A stretch of DNA of 64,000 nt from NCBI RefSeq assembly GCF_001457815.1, contig NZ_LN898221.1, positions 763,053 to 827,052 of the forward strand, written 5' to 3'. Shown here one piece after another: positions 17,605 to 26,508 of the stretch (position 1 is its first letter; each line of letters opens with the position of its first letter). The notes under the pieces were generated by a model, which saw only the letters and a program-made list of their open reading frames with translations, was not told the DNA's origin and did no database searches. Source of the DNA: Vitreoscilla massiliensis (GTDB lineage: Bacteria > Pseudomonadota > Gammaproteobacteria > Burkholderiales > Neisseriaceae). Made by a program: the position numbers and the translations under genes.

Positions 17605-17976
17605 TTATTGCAAGGTGACATCGGCTTTTAAACTGAATTGTGGGATGGCAACAGTAAATCGTTCACCTGTAATCGTTTCAAATTCATAATGCCCAACCAT
17701 CTCGCCCCAAGGCGTGTGCAAACGCGCACTGCTGGTGTAATCAAATTCATCGTTGGGTGCCAGCGTCGGCGTTTCACCGACCACGCCCTCGCCTTTGACC
17801 TCTTCAACGCGACCCAAGGCATCGGTGATGCGCCAATAGCGTTTTTTCAAGGTCACGGTTTGGTCGCCGCGGTTTTCGATGGTGATGTGATAGGCAAACA
17901 CATACTCATCGCGCAACATGTCGCTGTATTCGGGTAAAAAACGCGGCTCTACCGCCACCACTATTGCTCTGACCAT
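17605..17976 (-). CDS. apaG: ApaG family protein
   Basis: This 123-residue protein matches ApaG in length and motifs: PRFLPEYSDMLRDEYVFAYHITIENRG, QTVTLKKRYWRITDALGRVEEVKGEGVVGETP, and the final GERFTVAIPQFSLKAD. It is a single fibronectin-like beta domain. The biochemical role is not settled; it has been linked to Co/Mg efflux and dinucleotide polyphosphates. It starts directly after the pgpA stop, so it is translated from the same mRNA. Confidence 0.95.
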   Translation of the reverse strand: MVRAIVVAVEPRFLPEYSDMLRDEYVFAYHITIENRGDQTVTLKKRYWRITDALGRVEEVKGEGVVGETPTLAPNDEFDYTSSARLHTPWGEMVGHYEFETITGERFTVAIPQFSLKADVTLQ

Positions 17977-18447
17977 TTACGCCACCACCATCCAAACCAC
18001 GCCCATCACCAATAACACAAACAGCGCTGCGATAATGTCGTCGAGCATGATGCCAAAACCGCCGTGCACACGCTGGTCAAACCAGCGTATCGGCCACGGT
18101 TTAATCGCATCAAACAAACGAAACAACACAAACGCCAACACCCACCACCAAAAGCCGTCGGGCGTCCACGCCAATACCAATAACATCGCGACGATTTCAT
18201 CCCAGACGATGCCACCGTAGTCTTGTATGCCCAAGGCTTGCTCGGTGTAATCGCACACATACACGCCAAACGCAAACAACAAGATGGCAATCACCGTGAT
18301 GCCCCAAGAGCCAAAGCCGCAGGCCAGCAACAAGCCCGCCAACGGCAGTGCTGGCAGCGTGCCAAACGTACCGGGAGCGACCGGCGCCAAACCCGTACCA
18401 AAACCGAAACCCAAGAAACACAGCGGTCGTTGCAGCAACCAAGCCAT
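17977..18447 (-). CDS. pgpA: Phosphatidylglycerophosphatase A
   Basis: This is a protein of about 156 residues in the inner membrane that removes phosphate from phosphatidylglycerophosphate to make phosphatidylglycerol. The signature GFGTGLAPVAPGTFGTLPALPL near the N-terminus and DYGGIVWDEIVAMLLVL and RLFDAIKPWPIRWFDQRVHGGFGIMLDDIIAA later are diagnostic. ATG 18447 gives the usual length; an in-frame TTG inside the end of thiL is an alternative that would create an overlap with AAAGGA in place. The thiL-pgpA order is common in proteobacteria. Confidence 0.94.
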   Translation of the reverse strand: MAWLLQRPLCFLGFGFGTGLAPVAPGTFGTLPALPLAGLLLACGFGSWGITVIAILLFAFGVYVCDYTEQALGIQDYGGIVWDEIVAMLLVLAWTPDGFWWWVLAFVLFRLFDAIKPWPIRWFDQRVHGGFGIMLDDIIAALFVLLVMGVVWMVVA

Positions 18448-18466
18448 GCTCGGGCGTGTGTGAGTA

Positions 18467-19420
18467 TTATTCAAAATGATCAAATCCTTTGTGTGTGAGC
18501 ACCACTTCTTCGCCGCTGGCATCTATCAGTTTCAGGCCGGTGTCCGCCGTTATCTTGCCAACCAAAGTCACCGCAGTTTGGCTATCGGCCGCCAGCGCCA
18601 TGATGGCCTCGCGCGCGGTTGCTGGCGCGGTGAACACCAATTCGTAATCGTCACCGCCGGCGCACACCCACTGTTGCCACTGCTCATACTGTTTCAATTC
18701 TGGCAAAGTTGGTAAGGCATCGACATTCACCACCGCACCGACTTGCGATGCCGTCAAAATGTGTTGCAAATCTTGGGCAAAGCCATCGGACACGTCTTGC
18801 GCCGCGTGTGCCAAAGTCAATAAGCCTTGTCCCAAAGCCACCCGCGCTTGCGGGCGCAAACGCGCGGCTTCACACATTGTAAAGACATCGTCGTCCAAAT
18901 GCACTTCATTCCAGTGGTCATACAAGGCGGCGCAGGCCAAACCCAAACGGCCGCTGACCCACACATCGTCGCCCACTTCTGCAGCCGCGCGGCGCAAACC
19001 CAAGCCTTGCGGCGTTTGTCCCATGATGGTCACATTGAATGCCCAATCGCCACGGGTGGTGTCGCCGCCGACCAATTGCAAACCATGCGCATCGGCCAAG
19101 GCGAACAAACTGTCGCAAAATGCCCGCACCCATGCCTCATCCAATTGCGGCAAGGCCACACTCAAAGTCGCCCATTTCGGGGTCGCGCCCATCGCCGCCA
19201 TGTCCGACAAATTCACCGCCAACACCTTGTGCGCCAAGTCAGCAGGTTTAACATCGGTGAAAAAATGGCGGCCACCCAATAACATGTCACTGCTGATGTG
19301 GATGTCCAAACCCGCTTGCGGGCGGATGATGGCGGCATCATCGCCTATGCCCAACACCACTTGCTCATCCTTGTCTTGTCTGGCGACTAGGTATTGTTTT
19401 ATAAAATCAAATTCTTTCAT
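18467..19420 (-). CDS. thiL: Thiamine-monophosphate kinase
   Basis: This 317-residue enzyme phosphorylates thiamine monophosphate to thiamine diphosphate, the last step of the thiamine pathway. MKEFDFIKQYL opens the protein. VVLGIGDDAAII and ISSDMLLGGRHF provide the metal and ATP site. LAVNLSDMAAMGATPKWATLSVALP and LQLVGGDTTRG are the AIR-synthase-fold motifs, and VSDGFAQDL and GGDDYELVF close the active site. It is the first gene of thiL-pgpA-apaG. The riboswitch-controlled thiC lies further right at 41388. Confidence 0.97.
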   Translation of the reverse strand: MKEFDFIKQYLVARQDKDEQVVLGIGDDAAIIRPQAGLDIHISSDMLLGGRHFFTDVKPADLAHKVLAVNLSDMAAMGATPKWATLSVALPQLDEAWVRAFCDSLFALADAHGLQLVGGDTTRGDWAFNVTIMGQTPQGLGLRRAAAEVGDDVWVSGRLGLACAALYDHWNEVHLDDDVFTMCEAARLRPQARVALGQGLLTLAHAAQDVSDGFAQDLQHILTASQVGAVVNVDALPTLPELKQYEQWQQWVCAGGDDYELVFTAPATAREAIMALAADSQTAVTLVGKITADTGLKLIDASGEEVVLTHKGFDHFE

Positions 19421-19611
19421 GCATGATCCAAACTGTGTTGCTTAATGGGGGCTCTGCCATCGTTACAGGCCGCTTGCGTTCGCGCAAACAGGCGCGTTTT
19501 TAATGTGAGCTTAAGTAAACATTGTACTGCATTGCAACGTAAACACTGCAAAAAGCGCTATAATCGCGCTTTCTTTTGTTCCACACCCAGCTTGGTAAAG
19601 AGACCACCACC

Positions 19612-20472
19612 ATGAGCGACATAGATTTACAAAAAATTTATTCAGGTAAAGTTCGCGATTTGTACGCCATAGACGACAAACGCATGTTAATGGTTGCCAC
19701 CGACCGTTTATCTGCATTTGATGTGATTTTGGATGAGCCGATTCCAACCAAAGGCGAAATTTTGACGCAAATTTCCAATTTTTGGTTCGACTACTTAAAA
19801 GACGTGATGCCCAACCATTTCATCGGCCAAACCGTATACGATGTTTTGCCCGAAGCCCAAGCGCGCGAGTATGAAAAACGCGCCGTGGTGGTGAAAAAAC
19901 TGACCCCGATCAAAATCGAAGCCATTGTGCGCGGTTATTTGGCTGGCAGCGGTTGGAAAGACTACCAAAACACCGGCAAATTGTGTGGCATAGACTTGCC
20001 AGAGGGTTTGCAACAAGCACAGCAATTGCCTGAAGTGGTATTTACCCCTTCTACCAAAGCCGCTGTGGGCGAACACGACGAAAACATTTCGTTTGCTGAG
20101 GCTGCTGCAATCATCGGCGAAGACTTGGCGCGCCAAGTGCAAACCAAAGCGATAGAATTGTACAAAAAAGCCGCTGCCTACGCCGAAAGCCGTGGCATCA
20201 TCATTTGCGACACCAAATTTGAATTTGGTACCGATGAAAACGGTACTTTGATTTTGATGGATGAAGTATTGACCCCTGACTCAAGCCGCTTCTGGCCTGC
20301 AGACCAATACGAAGTGGGCACCAACCCACCTTCATTCGACAAACAATTTGTGCGCGACTGGTTAGAAGCTTCTGGCTGGAACAAGCAAGCACCTGCACCG
20401 AAAGTCCCTGCAGACGTGATTGCCAAAACCGTGGCCAAATACGAAGAAGCTTTGCACTTGCTCACCAAGTAA
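19612..20472 (+). CDS. purC: Phosphoribosylaminoimidazole-succinocarboxamide synthase
   Basis: This 286-residue enzyme joins aspartate to CAIR with ATP in purine synthesis. YSGKVRDLYAID, MVATDRLSAFDVIL, EAIVRGYLAGSGWKDYQ and ILMDEVLTPDSSRFWP are the standard SAICAR synthase motifs. I chose ATG 19612 after GGTAAAGAGA; the longer frame upstream has no support. A perfect TATAAT at 19559-19564 is a likely -10, with no good -35. The following AsmA-like gene starts 7 bases after the stop. Confidence 0.97.
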   Translation: MSDIDLQKIYSGKVRDLYAIDDKRMLMVATDRLSAFDVILDEPIPTKGEILTQISNFWFDYLKDVMPNHFIGQTVYDVLPEAQAREYEKRAVVVKKLTPIKIEAIVRGYLAGSGWKDYQNTGKLCGIDLPEGLQQAQQLPEVVFTPSTKAAVGEHDENISFAEAAAIIGEDLARQVQTKAIELYKKAAAYAESRGIIICDTKFEFGTDENGTLILMDEVLTPDSSRFWPADQYEVGTNPPSFDKQFVRDWLEASGWNKQAPAPKVPADVIAKTVAKYEEALHLLTK

Positions 20473-20479
20473 TGTTGCA

Positions 20480-22711
20480 ATGATCAAGAAGTTACGTTCG
20501 GGGAAGTTTTGGCTCAAACTGGTGTTTGGCGGTTTTGTGACATGGTTATTGTTGATGTCGGCCGGCTACGCCATTTCGGTATGGGGATTGAGCGATGCAC
20601 GCATCCAATCCGCCTTACAGCAAGCCATGCCTACAGGCCGCAACATCCACATCGGTGAAATTTCCAACCGCGGTTGGCTGCCTTACCCGAGCGTGACTTT
20701 ACACAATGTCAATATCTCTTACCCCAATCGCACCACGCCGCAATTCAAACTGAAAGAATTGCAAATTGGCTTAAGCTGGAACAGCTTGTTTGGCCATGCC
20801 AAAGTCAAAAAACTGCGTTTGGTGCAACCCGAATTCAACATCGCCCGTTTGCATGACAACACTTGGAATATGGACGATTTTTACCAAAACCCGCGTGCCA
20901 CCGCTGGCATAGACGATTTGGAAATCATCGACGGGGTCTTGCAAGTGCAAGAAACCCATCACAGCTACGAATTGAACAGCGTCAACGCTTCTATTGAGAA
21001 TTGGCAAAGTGCCAAAAGCACGCTGCATCTGGCGTTTGACTGGAATTCAGCCTTACTTGGCAAACAACAAGTCAATTTAGAAGCACCGTTGCAAAAGACC
21101 GCGCTAGGCTTTAGCAGCAAAGACGTGCGCATCCAAATCGACAATGTCTTGCCCGAAGTCGGCGCAGTAACCTGGTATGCCAACGCGCAAATGGCGCACC
21201 AATGGTTGCCACACCGCAGCGATTTCAGCAACATCAACATCAATGGCAGCGACGAGGCCAACGGTTTTAAAGCCAATTTCAGCATTCCCAAAGCCAGTTG
21301 GCAAAAAATTTGGAAACTGAGCCAAGCCAGTGGCGTGGCGCAGTGGACAGACAGCAACCAGCGCACCAATACCGCCACCCTCAAACTCAGCCCGACCGAA
21401 ATCAGCAGCCAACACTTCAAGAGCGAAGACAGCAGCATTGATTTTCTGTCCAAATCGGCGAAAGAAACGCTGTCGGTCAAGGCCAATGGCCGGTTTGAAG
21501 TGCAAAGCAGCGGCCAATTCATGTTCAACAATTGGCAAATCAGCAGCCGCCAAACCGACATGAATCTGCAAACCGATGCCTTATTCCGCAGCGAAGGTGT
21601 GATCAATGCGTTTGGCAACATCCACAAGCAATGGCACGCCACTTGGGATGGCAAGTTTGACGACGACATGCTCAAAATCGAGCTCAATGCCAACGACAAC
21701 AAGCAATTGGACATGGATGTGGTGGCGCAACATTTGGATTTGGAGCGCTACCAAAACTGGTTAAACCCGCCACTTGCCAACAATAGCACTGCCAGCGAAA
21801 CGGCGATTTCGGCCCGTCCTGATTCCGCACCAGTGGATGCCAGTGACAGCAATGCCGACCGCAACAACGCACCACAGGCCGAATGGTGGGTGTGGTGGAG
21901 CAAGCTGCCGAGCGATTGGCATTTGAACGGTTCCATCGATGTGGCGAGTTTGATTACCAAGCAAATGCAATTGGCGCAAGTGCACACCGACATAGACTTG
22001 AGCCGCGACAGCTTCAAAGCGTTTAACATCACCGCCGAAGCCTATGGTGGGCAGTTACAGGCCGCTGTAGAAATCCCACGCGCCGCCGAAGCCGCCAACA
22101 CCATGCAATTGCAATTGCAAAACATGCAAGTGCAGCCGTGGCTGCAACACTGGCAAGAATACAACCGTTTAAGTGGCACCGGCAGTTTGGTGTTGAAAGC
22201 CACTGCCATCGGCAATCGCTGGGAAGACGTGCAAGACAGCCTCAATGGTGACTTCAGTTTTGAGCTCAAAGACGGCCATTTCCAAGGCATTGCACTGGAA
22301 AGCCTGCTCGAAAAAACCGGCAATAACAACATGCAATTGAAACTCGAAGACGGTGCCGAAACCGATTTCGATGTGTTCAAAAGCCACAGCAGCATCAAAA
22401 ACGGCGTGTTCCAAACCGACATCGTCGATTTGAGCATGCCCATGGGTTTGCAATTGAGTGGCGAAGGCCGCTACCACTTGCCCAATAACAAAATGGATTA
22501 CCATTTGAAGTTTGGCCAAAGCCTGATTGAAAAAGCGGCCTTGCCGCTGCGCATCTCTGGCCCGTTACAACAACCGATGTTTGCGCTGGATTACCAAACC
22601 CTGACCAAGGGCTTGACCAATTCTACCGACAAATCCAATGCCGTGCGCGAAGCCTTGAAACGCCAATGGCAGCTGTGGCAAATGCCGGAATTGCCTACTG
22701 GCAAACCATGA
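20480..22711 (+). CDS. AsmA-family protein
   Basis: This is a 743-residue protein with one N-terminal transmembrane helix (LVFGGFVTWLLLMSAGYAISVWGL) and a large periplasmic part. The start (IQSALQQAMPTGRNIHIGEISNRGWLPYPSVTLHNVNISYP) is the AsmA N-terminal pattern, and the end (LNGDFSFELKDGHFQGIALESLLEK, MPMGLQLSGEGRYHLPNNKMDYHLKF) is the AsmA C-terminal domain. Family members resemble bridge-like lipid transfer proteins and affect outer-membrane lipid balance. ATG 20480 follows the purC stop by 7 bases. The last 4 bases overlap the next gene (ATGA), so the two are coupled. Confidence 0.9.
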   Translation: MIKKLRSGKFWLKLVFGGFVTWLLLMSAGYAISVWGLSDARIQSALQQAMPTGRNIHIGEISNRGWLPYPSVTLHNVNISYPNRTTPQFKLKELQIGLSWNSLFGHAKVKKLRLVQPEFNIARLHDNTWNMDDFYQNPRATAGIDDLEIIDGVLQVQETHHSYELNSVNASIENWQSAKSTLHLAFDWNSALLGKQQVNLEAPLQKTALGFSSKDVRIQIDNVLPEVGAVTWYANAQMAHQWLPHRSDFSNININGSDEANGFKANFSIPKASWQKIWKLSQASGVAQWTDSNQRTNTATLKLSPTEISSQHFKSEDSSIDFLSKSAKETLSVKANGRFEVQSSGQFMFNNWQISSRQTDMNLQTDALFRSEGVINAFGNIHKQWHATWDGKFDDDMLKIELNANDNKQLDMDVVAQHLDLERYQNWLNPPLANNSTASETAISARPDSAPVDASDSNADRNNAPQAEWWVWWSKLPSDWHLNGSIDVASLITKQMQLAQVHTDIDLSRDSFKAFNITAEAYGGQLQAAVEIPRAAEAANTMQLQLQNMQVQPWLQHWQEYNRLSGTGSLVLKATAIGNRWEDVQDSLNGDFSFELKDGHFQGIALESLLEKTGNNNMQLKLEDGAETDFDVFKSHSSIKNGVFQTDIVDLSMPMGLQLSGEGRYHLPNNKMDYHLKFGQSLIEKAALPLRISGPLQQPMFALDYQTLTKGLTNSTDKSNAVREALKRQWQLWQMPELPTGKP

Positions 22712-23943
22712 GTGCGGCCGCGTCCAAACCGTGGTTGGCCATGCCTAATAAGCGGCCTGTAAACCATGTCATCGTGATAGGTGGCGGCATTGCCGGCGCG
22801 TTTACCGCCCATGTGTTTGCCCAACATGGCATTGCCGTCACACTGCTAGAACAAGACACCATCGCCAGCGGCGCTTCGGGCAACCACCAAGGCTTGCTCT
22901 ACGCCAAAATCTCCGCCGCCGACACCCCACAAAACCAATTGCTGCAACTGGCTTATCCGTTTGTGTTGCAACACTTACAGGCCGAGTTTGCCAAGGCCGA
23001 GTTTTGGCACAGTTGCGGTTTGCTACAGCAAGCGTTTAGCCCACAAGAAGCGCAGCGCCAACACAAACTATTGCAGCGAGCCAGCGCCGATTTTGACGCA
23101 TGGCAAGGCCAGAATCCCGATTTACAGCGCTTATTGCCTGATGCCACTGGTGTGTGGTGGCCACAAGGCGCGTGGGTGAGCCCACCGCTGTGGATACAAG
23201 CGCTGCTGCAACATCCGCTCATTCATGTGCATGAACACAGCCCTGTTACTGCTTTACAGGCCGCTCAAGCAGACATTTGGCATGTACACACTGCTCATGG
23301 CGAAGTGCACTCGGCCTCACATGTCATTGTTTGCAATGGCGCTGCGGCCGACACCTTTGCCCAAACCCAACACCTGCAATTGCGCCGCATCCGTGGCCAA
23401 GTCGCGTATGCCGCCAGCGATGCGTGCAGCTCAGCATTAAGCGCCGCCATCAGCGCCGCCCATTACCTCACCCCTGCCTTTGCTGGCAAACACACGTTTG
23501 GTGCCAGTTTTGTGTTCGGTGACGATAACACCGCGTTTCGCATATCTGAACACCAACACAATCTGCACGGTTTGGCCGAGATTTTGCCCGACATTGCCGC
23601 AGGTTTTGCCACACAAGCGCCGCAAGGGCGCGCGTCTGTGCGCGCCGACAGCATAGACCATTTGCCCGTGGTCGGGCCGGTGGGCCAAGCCGAGGCGATG
23701 CGCCAGTTGTATGCCAAACTGGCTTTGGATAAGAATTACCGCTTACAGGCCGCTTGTCCGTATTGGGAAGGTTTGTGGCTAAACTGTGCGCATGGCACCC
23801 GCGGTATGCTAACCGCACCACTTTCTGCGTACCATCTGGCGAAACAAATCCTAGAGCAAAAATCCGTTTTGCCTCAAACACTTCAGCACTGTTTGCACCC
23901 TAATCGCTTGTTAATCCGCCAATTAATTTACGCAAATGCTTAG
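22708..23943 (+). CDS. Stand-alone MnmC-type FAD-dependent tRNA-modification oxidoreductase
   Basis: This is a 411-residue FAD protein. VIVIGGGIAGAFTAHVFAQHGIAVTLLEQ is the dinucleotide-binding fold. RIRGQVAYA, HYLTPAFAGKHTFGASFVFGDDNTAFRISEHQHNLHGLAEILP and RASVRADSIDHLPVVGPVG follow the C-terminal oxidoreductase domain of MnmC, which removes the carboxymethyl group from cmnm5(s2)U34 in tRNA. The methyltransferase half of the two-domain enzyme is absent. ATG 22708 overlaps the AsmA stop. The uptake word is in frame just before the FAD motif and encodes KRPVN; three more copies encode LQA(A/E). A general D-amino-acid-oxidase-type role is the alternative. Confidence 0.82.
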   Translation: MSAAASKPWLAMPNKRPVNHVIVIGGGIAGAFTAHVFAQHGIAVTLLEQDTIASGASGNHQGLLYAKISAADTPQNQLLQLAYPFVLQHLQAEFAKAEFWHSCGLLQQAFSPQEAQRQHKLLQRASADFDAWQGQNPDLQRLLPDATGVWWPQGAWVSPPLWIQALLQHPLIHVHEHSPVTALQAAQADIWHVHTAHGEVHSASHVIVCNGAAADTFAQTQHLQLRRIRGQVAYAASDACSSALSAAISAAHYLTPAFAGKHTFGASFVFGDDNTAFRISEHQHNLHGLAEILPDIAAGFATQAPQGRASVRADSIDHLPVVGPVGQAEAMRQLYAKLALDKNYRLQAACPYWEGLWLNCAHGTRGMLTAPLSAYHLAKQILEQKSVLPQTLQHCLHPNRLLIRQLIYANA

Positions 23944-24016
23944 CATAATGCTATGACATTTGGGGTCTGGCATGTATGATGAAGTCAGCCCAATCAATTG
24001 TCAGGATGTTTTGAGC

Positions 24017-25600
24017 ATGACTTTGCCGCAGTCAGACAACCCCAAGCCAGCAACAGATTCTTGCCGCCCCGACGGCTTTCTGTCTGAACGCATCAGCGAC
24101 AAAGCCGAGCATGTGTTTGCACGCTCATCCAGCGCCCAACTCACCACCGACAACCACATCACTTGCTTGCTCGACAGCCGCGAAAATTTTCCCGCTTGGC
24201 TCACCGCCTTACAACACGCCGAACACTCCATCTGCATCGAAATGTACATCTTCGCCACCGACGCCTTTGGCCAGCAAGTGCGCGAGGTATTGCTTGAGCG
24301 TTTGGCACACGGTGTACAGGTATTTGTGATTTACGATTGGGTGGGCAGCATAGGCGCACACTGCAAACGCTTTTTCCAGCCTTTAATCAAAGCAGGCGCC
24401 AAGGTTCACGCTTACAATAAATTGGGACTGACCACAGGCTTGTCGCTGTTGGGGCGCAACCACCGCAAGTCGTTCACCATAGACCAGAAAGTGGCGTTTG
24501 TCAGCGGCTTGTGCATCTCCTCGCAATGGGATGGCAATGCCAAACAAGGCATTTCGCCGTGGCGCGATACCGGCTTGATGTTGCAAGGCCCCATCGTCCA
24601 AGACGTGTTAAACGCATTCTTAGACACATGGGTTTCCATGGGTTTGACCCAGCCAGACATCTTGTTACAGGCCGCCCCTACTGACGACCAAACCCAAGTC
24701 GATGACTATGCCGCAGACATCGCTGCGCACAACGATGCCGAAATGGGCAAACCGAAAAGCTTCGCCAATGCCCGCTTGGTCGCCACCACCGCGTCCAATG
24801 CCAATATGATGCGCTTGGATTTGCTGGCTGTGAGCATGGCGCGCAAAACGCTGTGGATTACCGATGCCTATTTCATGCCCACACGCATGTATGTGCAAGG
24901 CTTGATCAATGCCGCCAAAGACGGCGTGGACGTGCGCATTTTGGTGCCCAGTACCTCAGACATACGCTGGATAGGCGCGGTATCGCGCACCCAATACCGC
25001 ACCTTGCTTGAAGCCGGTGTGCGCGTGTTTGAATGGAATGGCTCGATGATACACGCCAAGATGTCGGTGGTAGACGGCGTGTGGGCACGCGTCGGCTCTA
25101 CCAATTTGAATTTCTCCAGCTGGTTCGCCAACCGCGAATTGGACGTGGCCATAGAAGATGGCCCTACTGTCGCTTACTTAGAACAATGCTATTTACACGA
25201 TTTGGCCAACAGCACCGAAGTGGTGTTGGATGAAAAATCCCAAGCGCGCTTGGTGGCCGAACGTGAGCGCAACCATTATAAACAAACCTTGAAATCGGGC
25301 TTAAACCGCACCCAACGCCAAAAAGCGCTGCAAAAAATGGCGCAAATCAGTGGTGCTTTGGACTCGATGTTACATGGTTCGCGTGTGATTGATACCAATG
25401 AAGCTTGGGCTTATTTAAGCATAGGCTTGGCTTTGTTGGTGTTTGCTGTGCTGCTGTATTTTTTGCCGCAATTGTTGCTGTGGCCGGTGCTGTTTTTGTT
25501 GGTTGTGGGCGGTGGTGCTGCCACGGTTCATGCTTGCAAACGGTTATACCAATTGCGTCAAACCTCGTTGTCCAACAGTAATAACCCTTCCAAGCAGTAA
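24017..25600 (+). CDS. Phospholipase D-type cardiolipin synthase-like protein
   Basis: This is a 527-residue protein with two PLD catalytic motifs: HRKSFTIDQK near residue 150 and HAKMSVVDG near residue 350, each followed by GS/SG and N. This arrangement joins phospholipid head groups, as in cardiolipin synthases. The usual N-terminal helices are missing; instead two hydrophobic helices lie at the C-terminus (AWAYLSIGLALLVFAVLLYFLPQLLLWPVLFLLVVGGGAA). I chose ATG 24017 after AGGA; in-frame ATG 23972 and TTG 23960 are alternatives. It is followed by phbB 33 bases later. An in-frame uptake word encodes LLQAAP. Confidence 0.85.
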   Translation: MTLPQSDNPKPATDSCRPDGFLSERISDKAEHVFARSSSAQLTTDNHITCLLDSRENFPAWLTALQHAEHSICIEMYIFATDAFGQQVREVLLERLAHGVQVFVIYDWVGSIGAHCKRFFQPLIKAGAKVHAYNKLGLTTGLSLLGRNHRKSFTIDQKVAFVSGLCISSQWDGNAKQGISPWRDTGLMLQGPIVQDVLNAFLDTWVSMGLTQPDILLQAAPTDDQTQVDDYAADIAAHNDAEMGKPKSFANARLVATTASNANMMRLDLLAVSMARKTLWITDAYFMPTRMYVQGLINAAKDGVDVRILVPSTSDIRWIGAVSRTQYRTLLEAGVRVFEWNGSMIHAKMSVVDGVWARVGSTNLNFSSWFANRELDVAIEDGPTVAYLEQCYLHDLANSTEVVLDEKSQARLVAERERNHYKQTLKSGLNRTQRQKALQKMAQISGALDSMLHGSRVIDTNEAWAYLSIGLALLVFAVLLYFLPQLLLWPVLFLLVVGGGAATVHACKRLYQLRQTSLSNSNNPSKQ

Positions 25601-25633
25601 TTACAACAAGCCAAATATTGAGGAGAGCGGATT

Positions 25634-26374
25634 ATGTCAAAAAAAATCGCATTGGTAACCGGTGGTTTGGGTGGTATCGGGCAGGAAATTTGTGCCCAAT
25701 TGGGGAAAGCAGGCTATGTGGTGGTGAGTACGTTTATGCGTGCTGGTCGCGATGAAGCTTGGACCAAGCACATGAAAGATTTGGGCATAGAAGCCAAAGC
25801 CTATCAGTGTGATGTCTCGAATTTTGAAGATGCACAAGCCTTGGTGGCCAACATCAAAAAAGATTTCGGCACCCATGTCAGCGTGTTGGTGAACAATGCC
25901 GGCATCACCAAAGACGGCACTTTGAAAAAAATGACGGTTGAACAATGGCAAGACGTGATCAACACCAATTTGAATTCGGTGTTCAACATGTCCAAAGCAG
26001 TGGTAGACGATATGGTGGCGGCGGGACACGGTCGCGTCATCAACATCTCGTCGATTAACGGTCAAAAAGGCCAATTCGGTCAAACCAATTACTCGGCTGC
26101 CAAAGCCGGTATGCACGGTTTCACCATGGCGTTGGCACAAGAAGTGGCCAAAAAAGGCGTGACGGTGAACACCATTTCTCCAGGTTACATCGCCACCGAA
26201 ATGGTGATGGCCGTGCCTGAAGACATCCGCAACCAAATCATTGCGCAAATTCCGGTCAATCGCTTGGGCAAACCGGAAGAAATCGGCGGTTTGGTCACGT
26301 ATTTGGCCAGCGATGGCGCGGGTTTCATCACCGGTTCTAACATTGCCATCAATGGCGGCCAACACATGAAGTAA
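25634..26374 (+). CDS. phbB: Acetoacetyl-CoA reductase (SDR family)
   Basis: This 246-residue short-chain dehydrogenase has the NADPH fold GGLGGIGQEI, NNAGITKDGTLKKMTVEQW, the catalytic NISSINGQKGQFGQTNYSAAKAG (Ser-Tyr-Lys) and the PGYIATEMVMAVPEDIRNQI segment typical of PhaB enzymes that reduce acetoacetyl-CoA to 3-hydroxybutyryl-CoA. GGAG before ATG 25634 is strong. No polymer synthase or thiolase gene is in the window, so a role in polyhydroxybutyrate versus another pathway is open. An uptake-word terminator shares its stop codon. Confidence 0.9.
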   Translation: MSKKIALVTGGLGGIGQEICAQLGKAGYVVVSTFMRAGRDEAWTKHMKDLGIEAKAYQCDVSNFEDAQALVANIKKDFGTHVSVLVNNAGITKDGTLKKMTVEQWQDVINTNLNSVFNMSKAVVDDMVAAGHGRVINISSINGQKGQFGQTNYSAAKAGMHGFTMALAQEVAKKGVTVNTISPGYIATEMVMAVPEDIRNQIIAQIPVNRLGKPEEIGGLVTYLASDGAGFITGSNIAINGGQHMK

Positions 26375-26417
26375 GCGGCCTGTAAACATCGAAAAGCGGC
26401 TTACAGGCCGCTTTTTT
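26373..26417 (+). terminator. Uptake-word hairpin overlapping the phbB stop codon
   Basis: AAGCGGCCTGTAAAC starts on the last two bases of TAA and pairs with TTACAGGCCGCTT, followed by T5. An extra internal AAGCGGC lies just before the reverse arm. Confidence 0.8.
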
Positions 26418-26448
26418 GCATCTTGTTGATGGCAAGCAAGCATCTGCG

Positions 26449-26477
26449 TTGGGTTTCTGGCCGCAAGCCGCTATAAT
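26449..26477 (+). promoter_or_regulatory. Promoter of miaA
   Basis: TTGGGT (26449-26454) and TATAAT (26472-26477) are exactly 17 bases apart, about 30 bases before the miaA start. Confidence 0.65.
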
Positions 26478-26508
26478 GCTGGCTTTATTTCCCAGTGTGG
26501 CCTTACGC

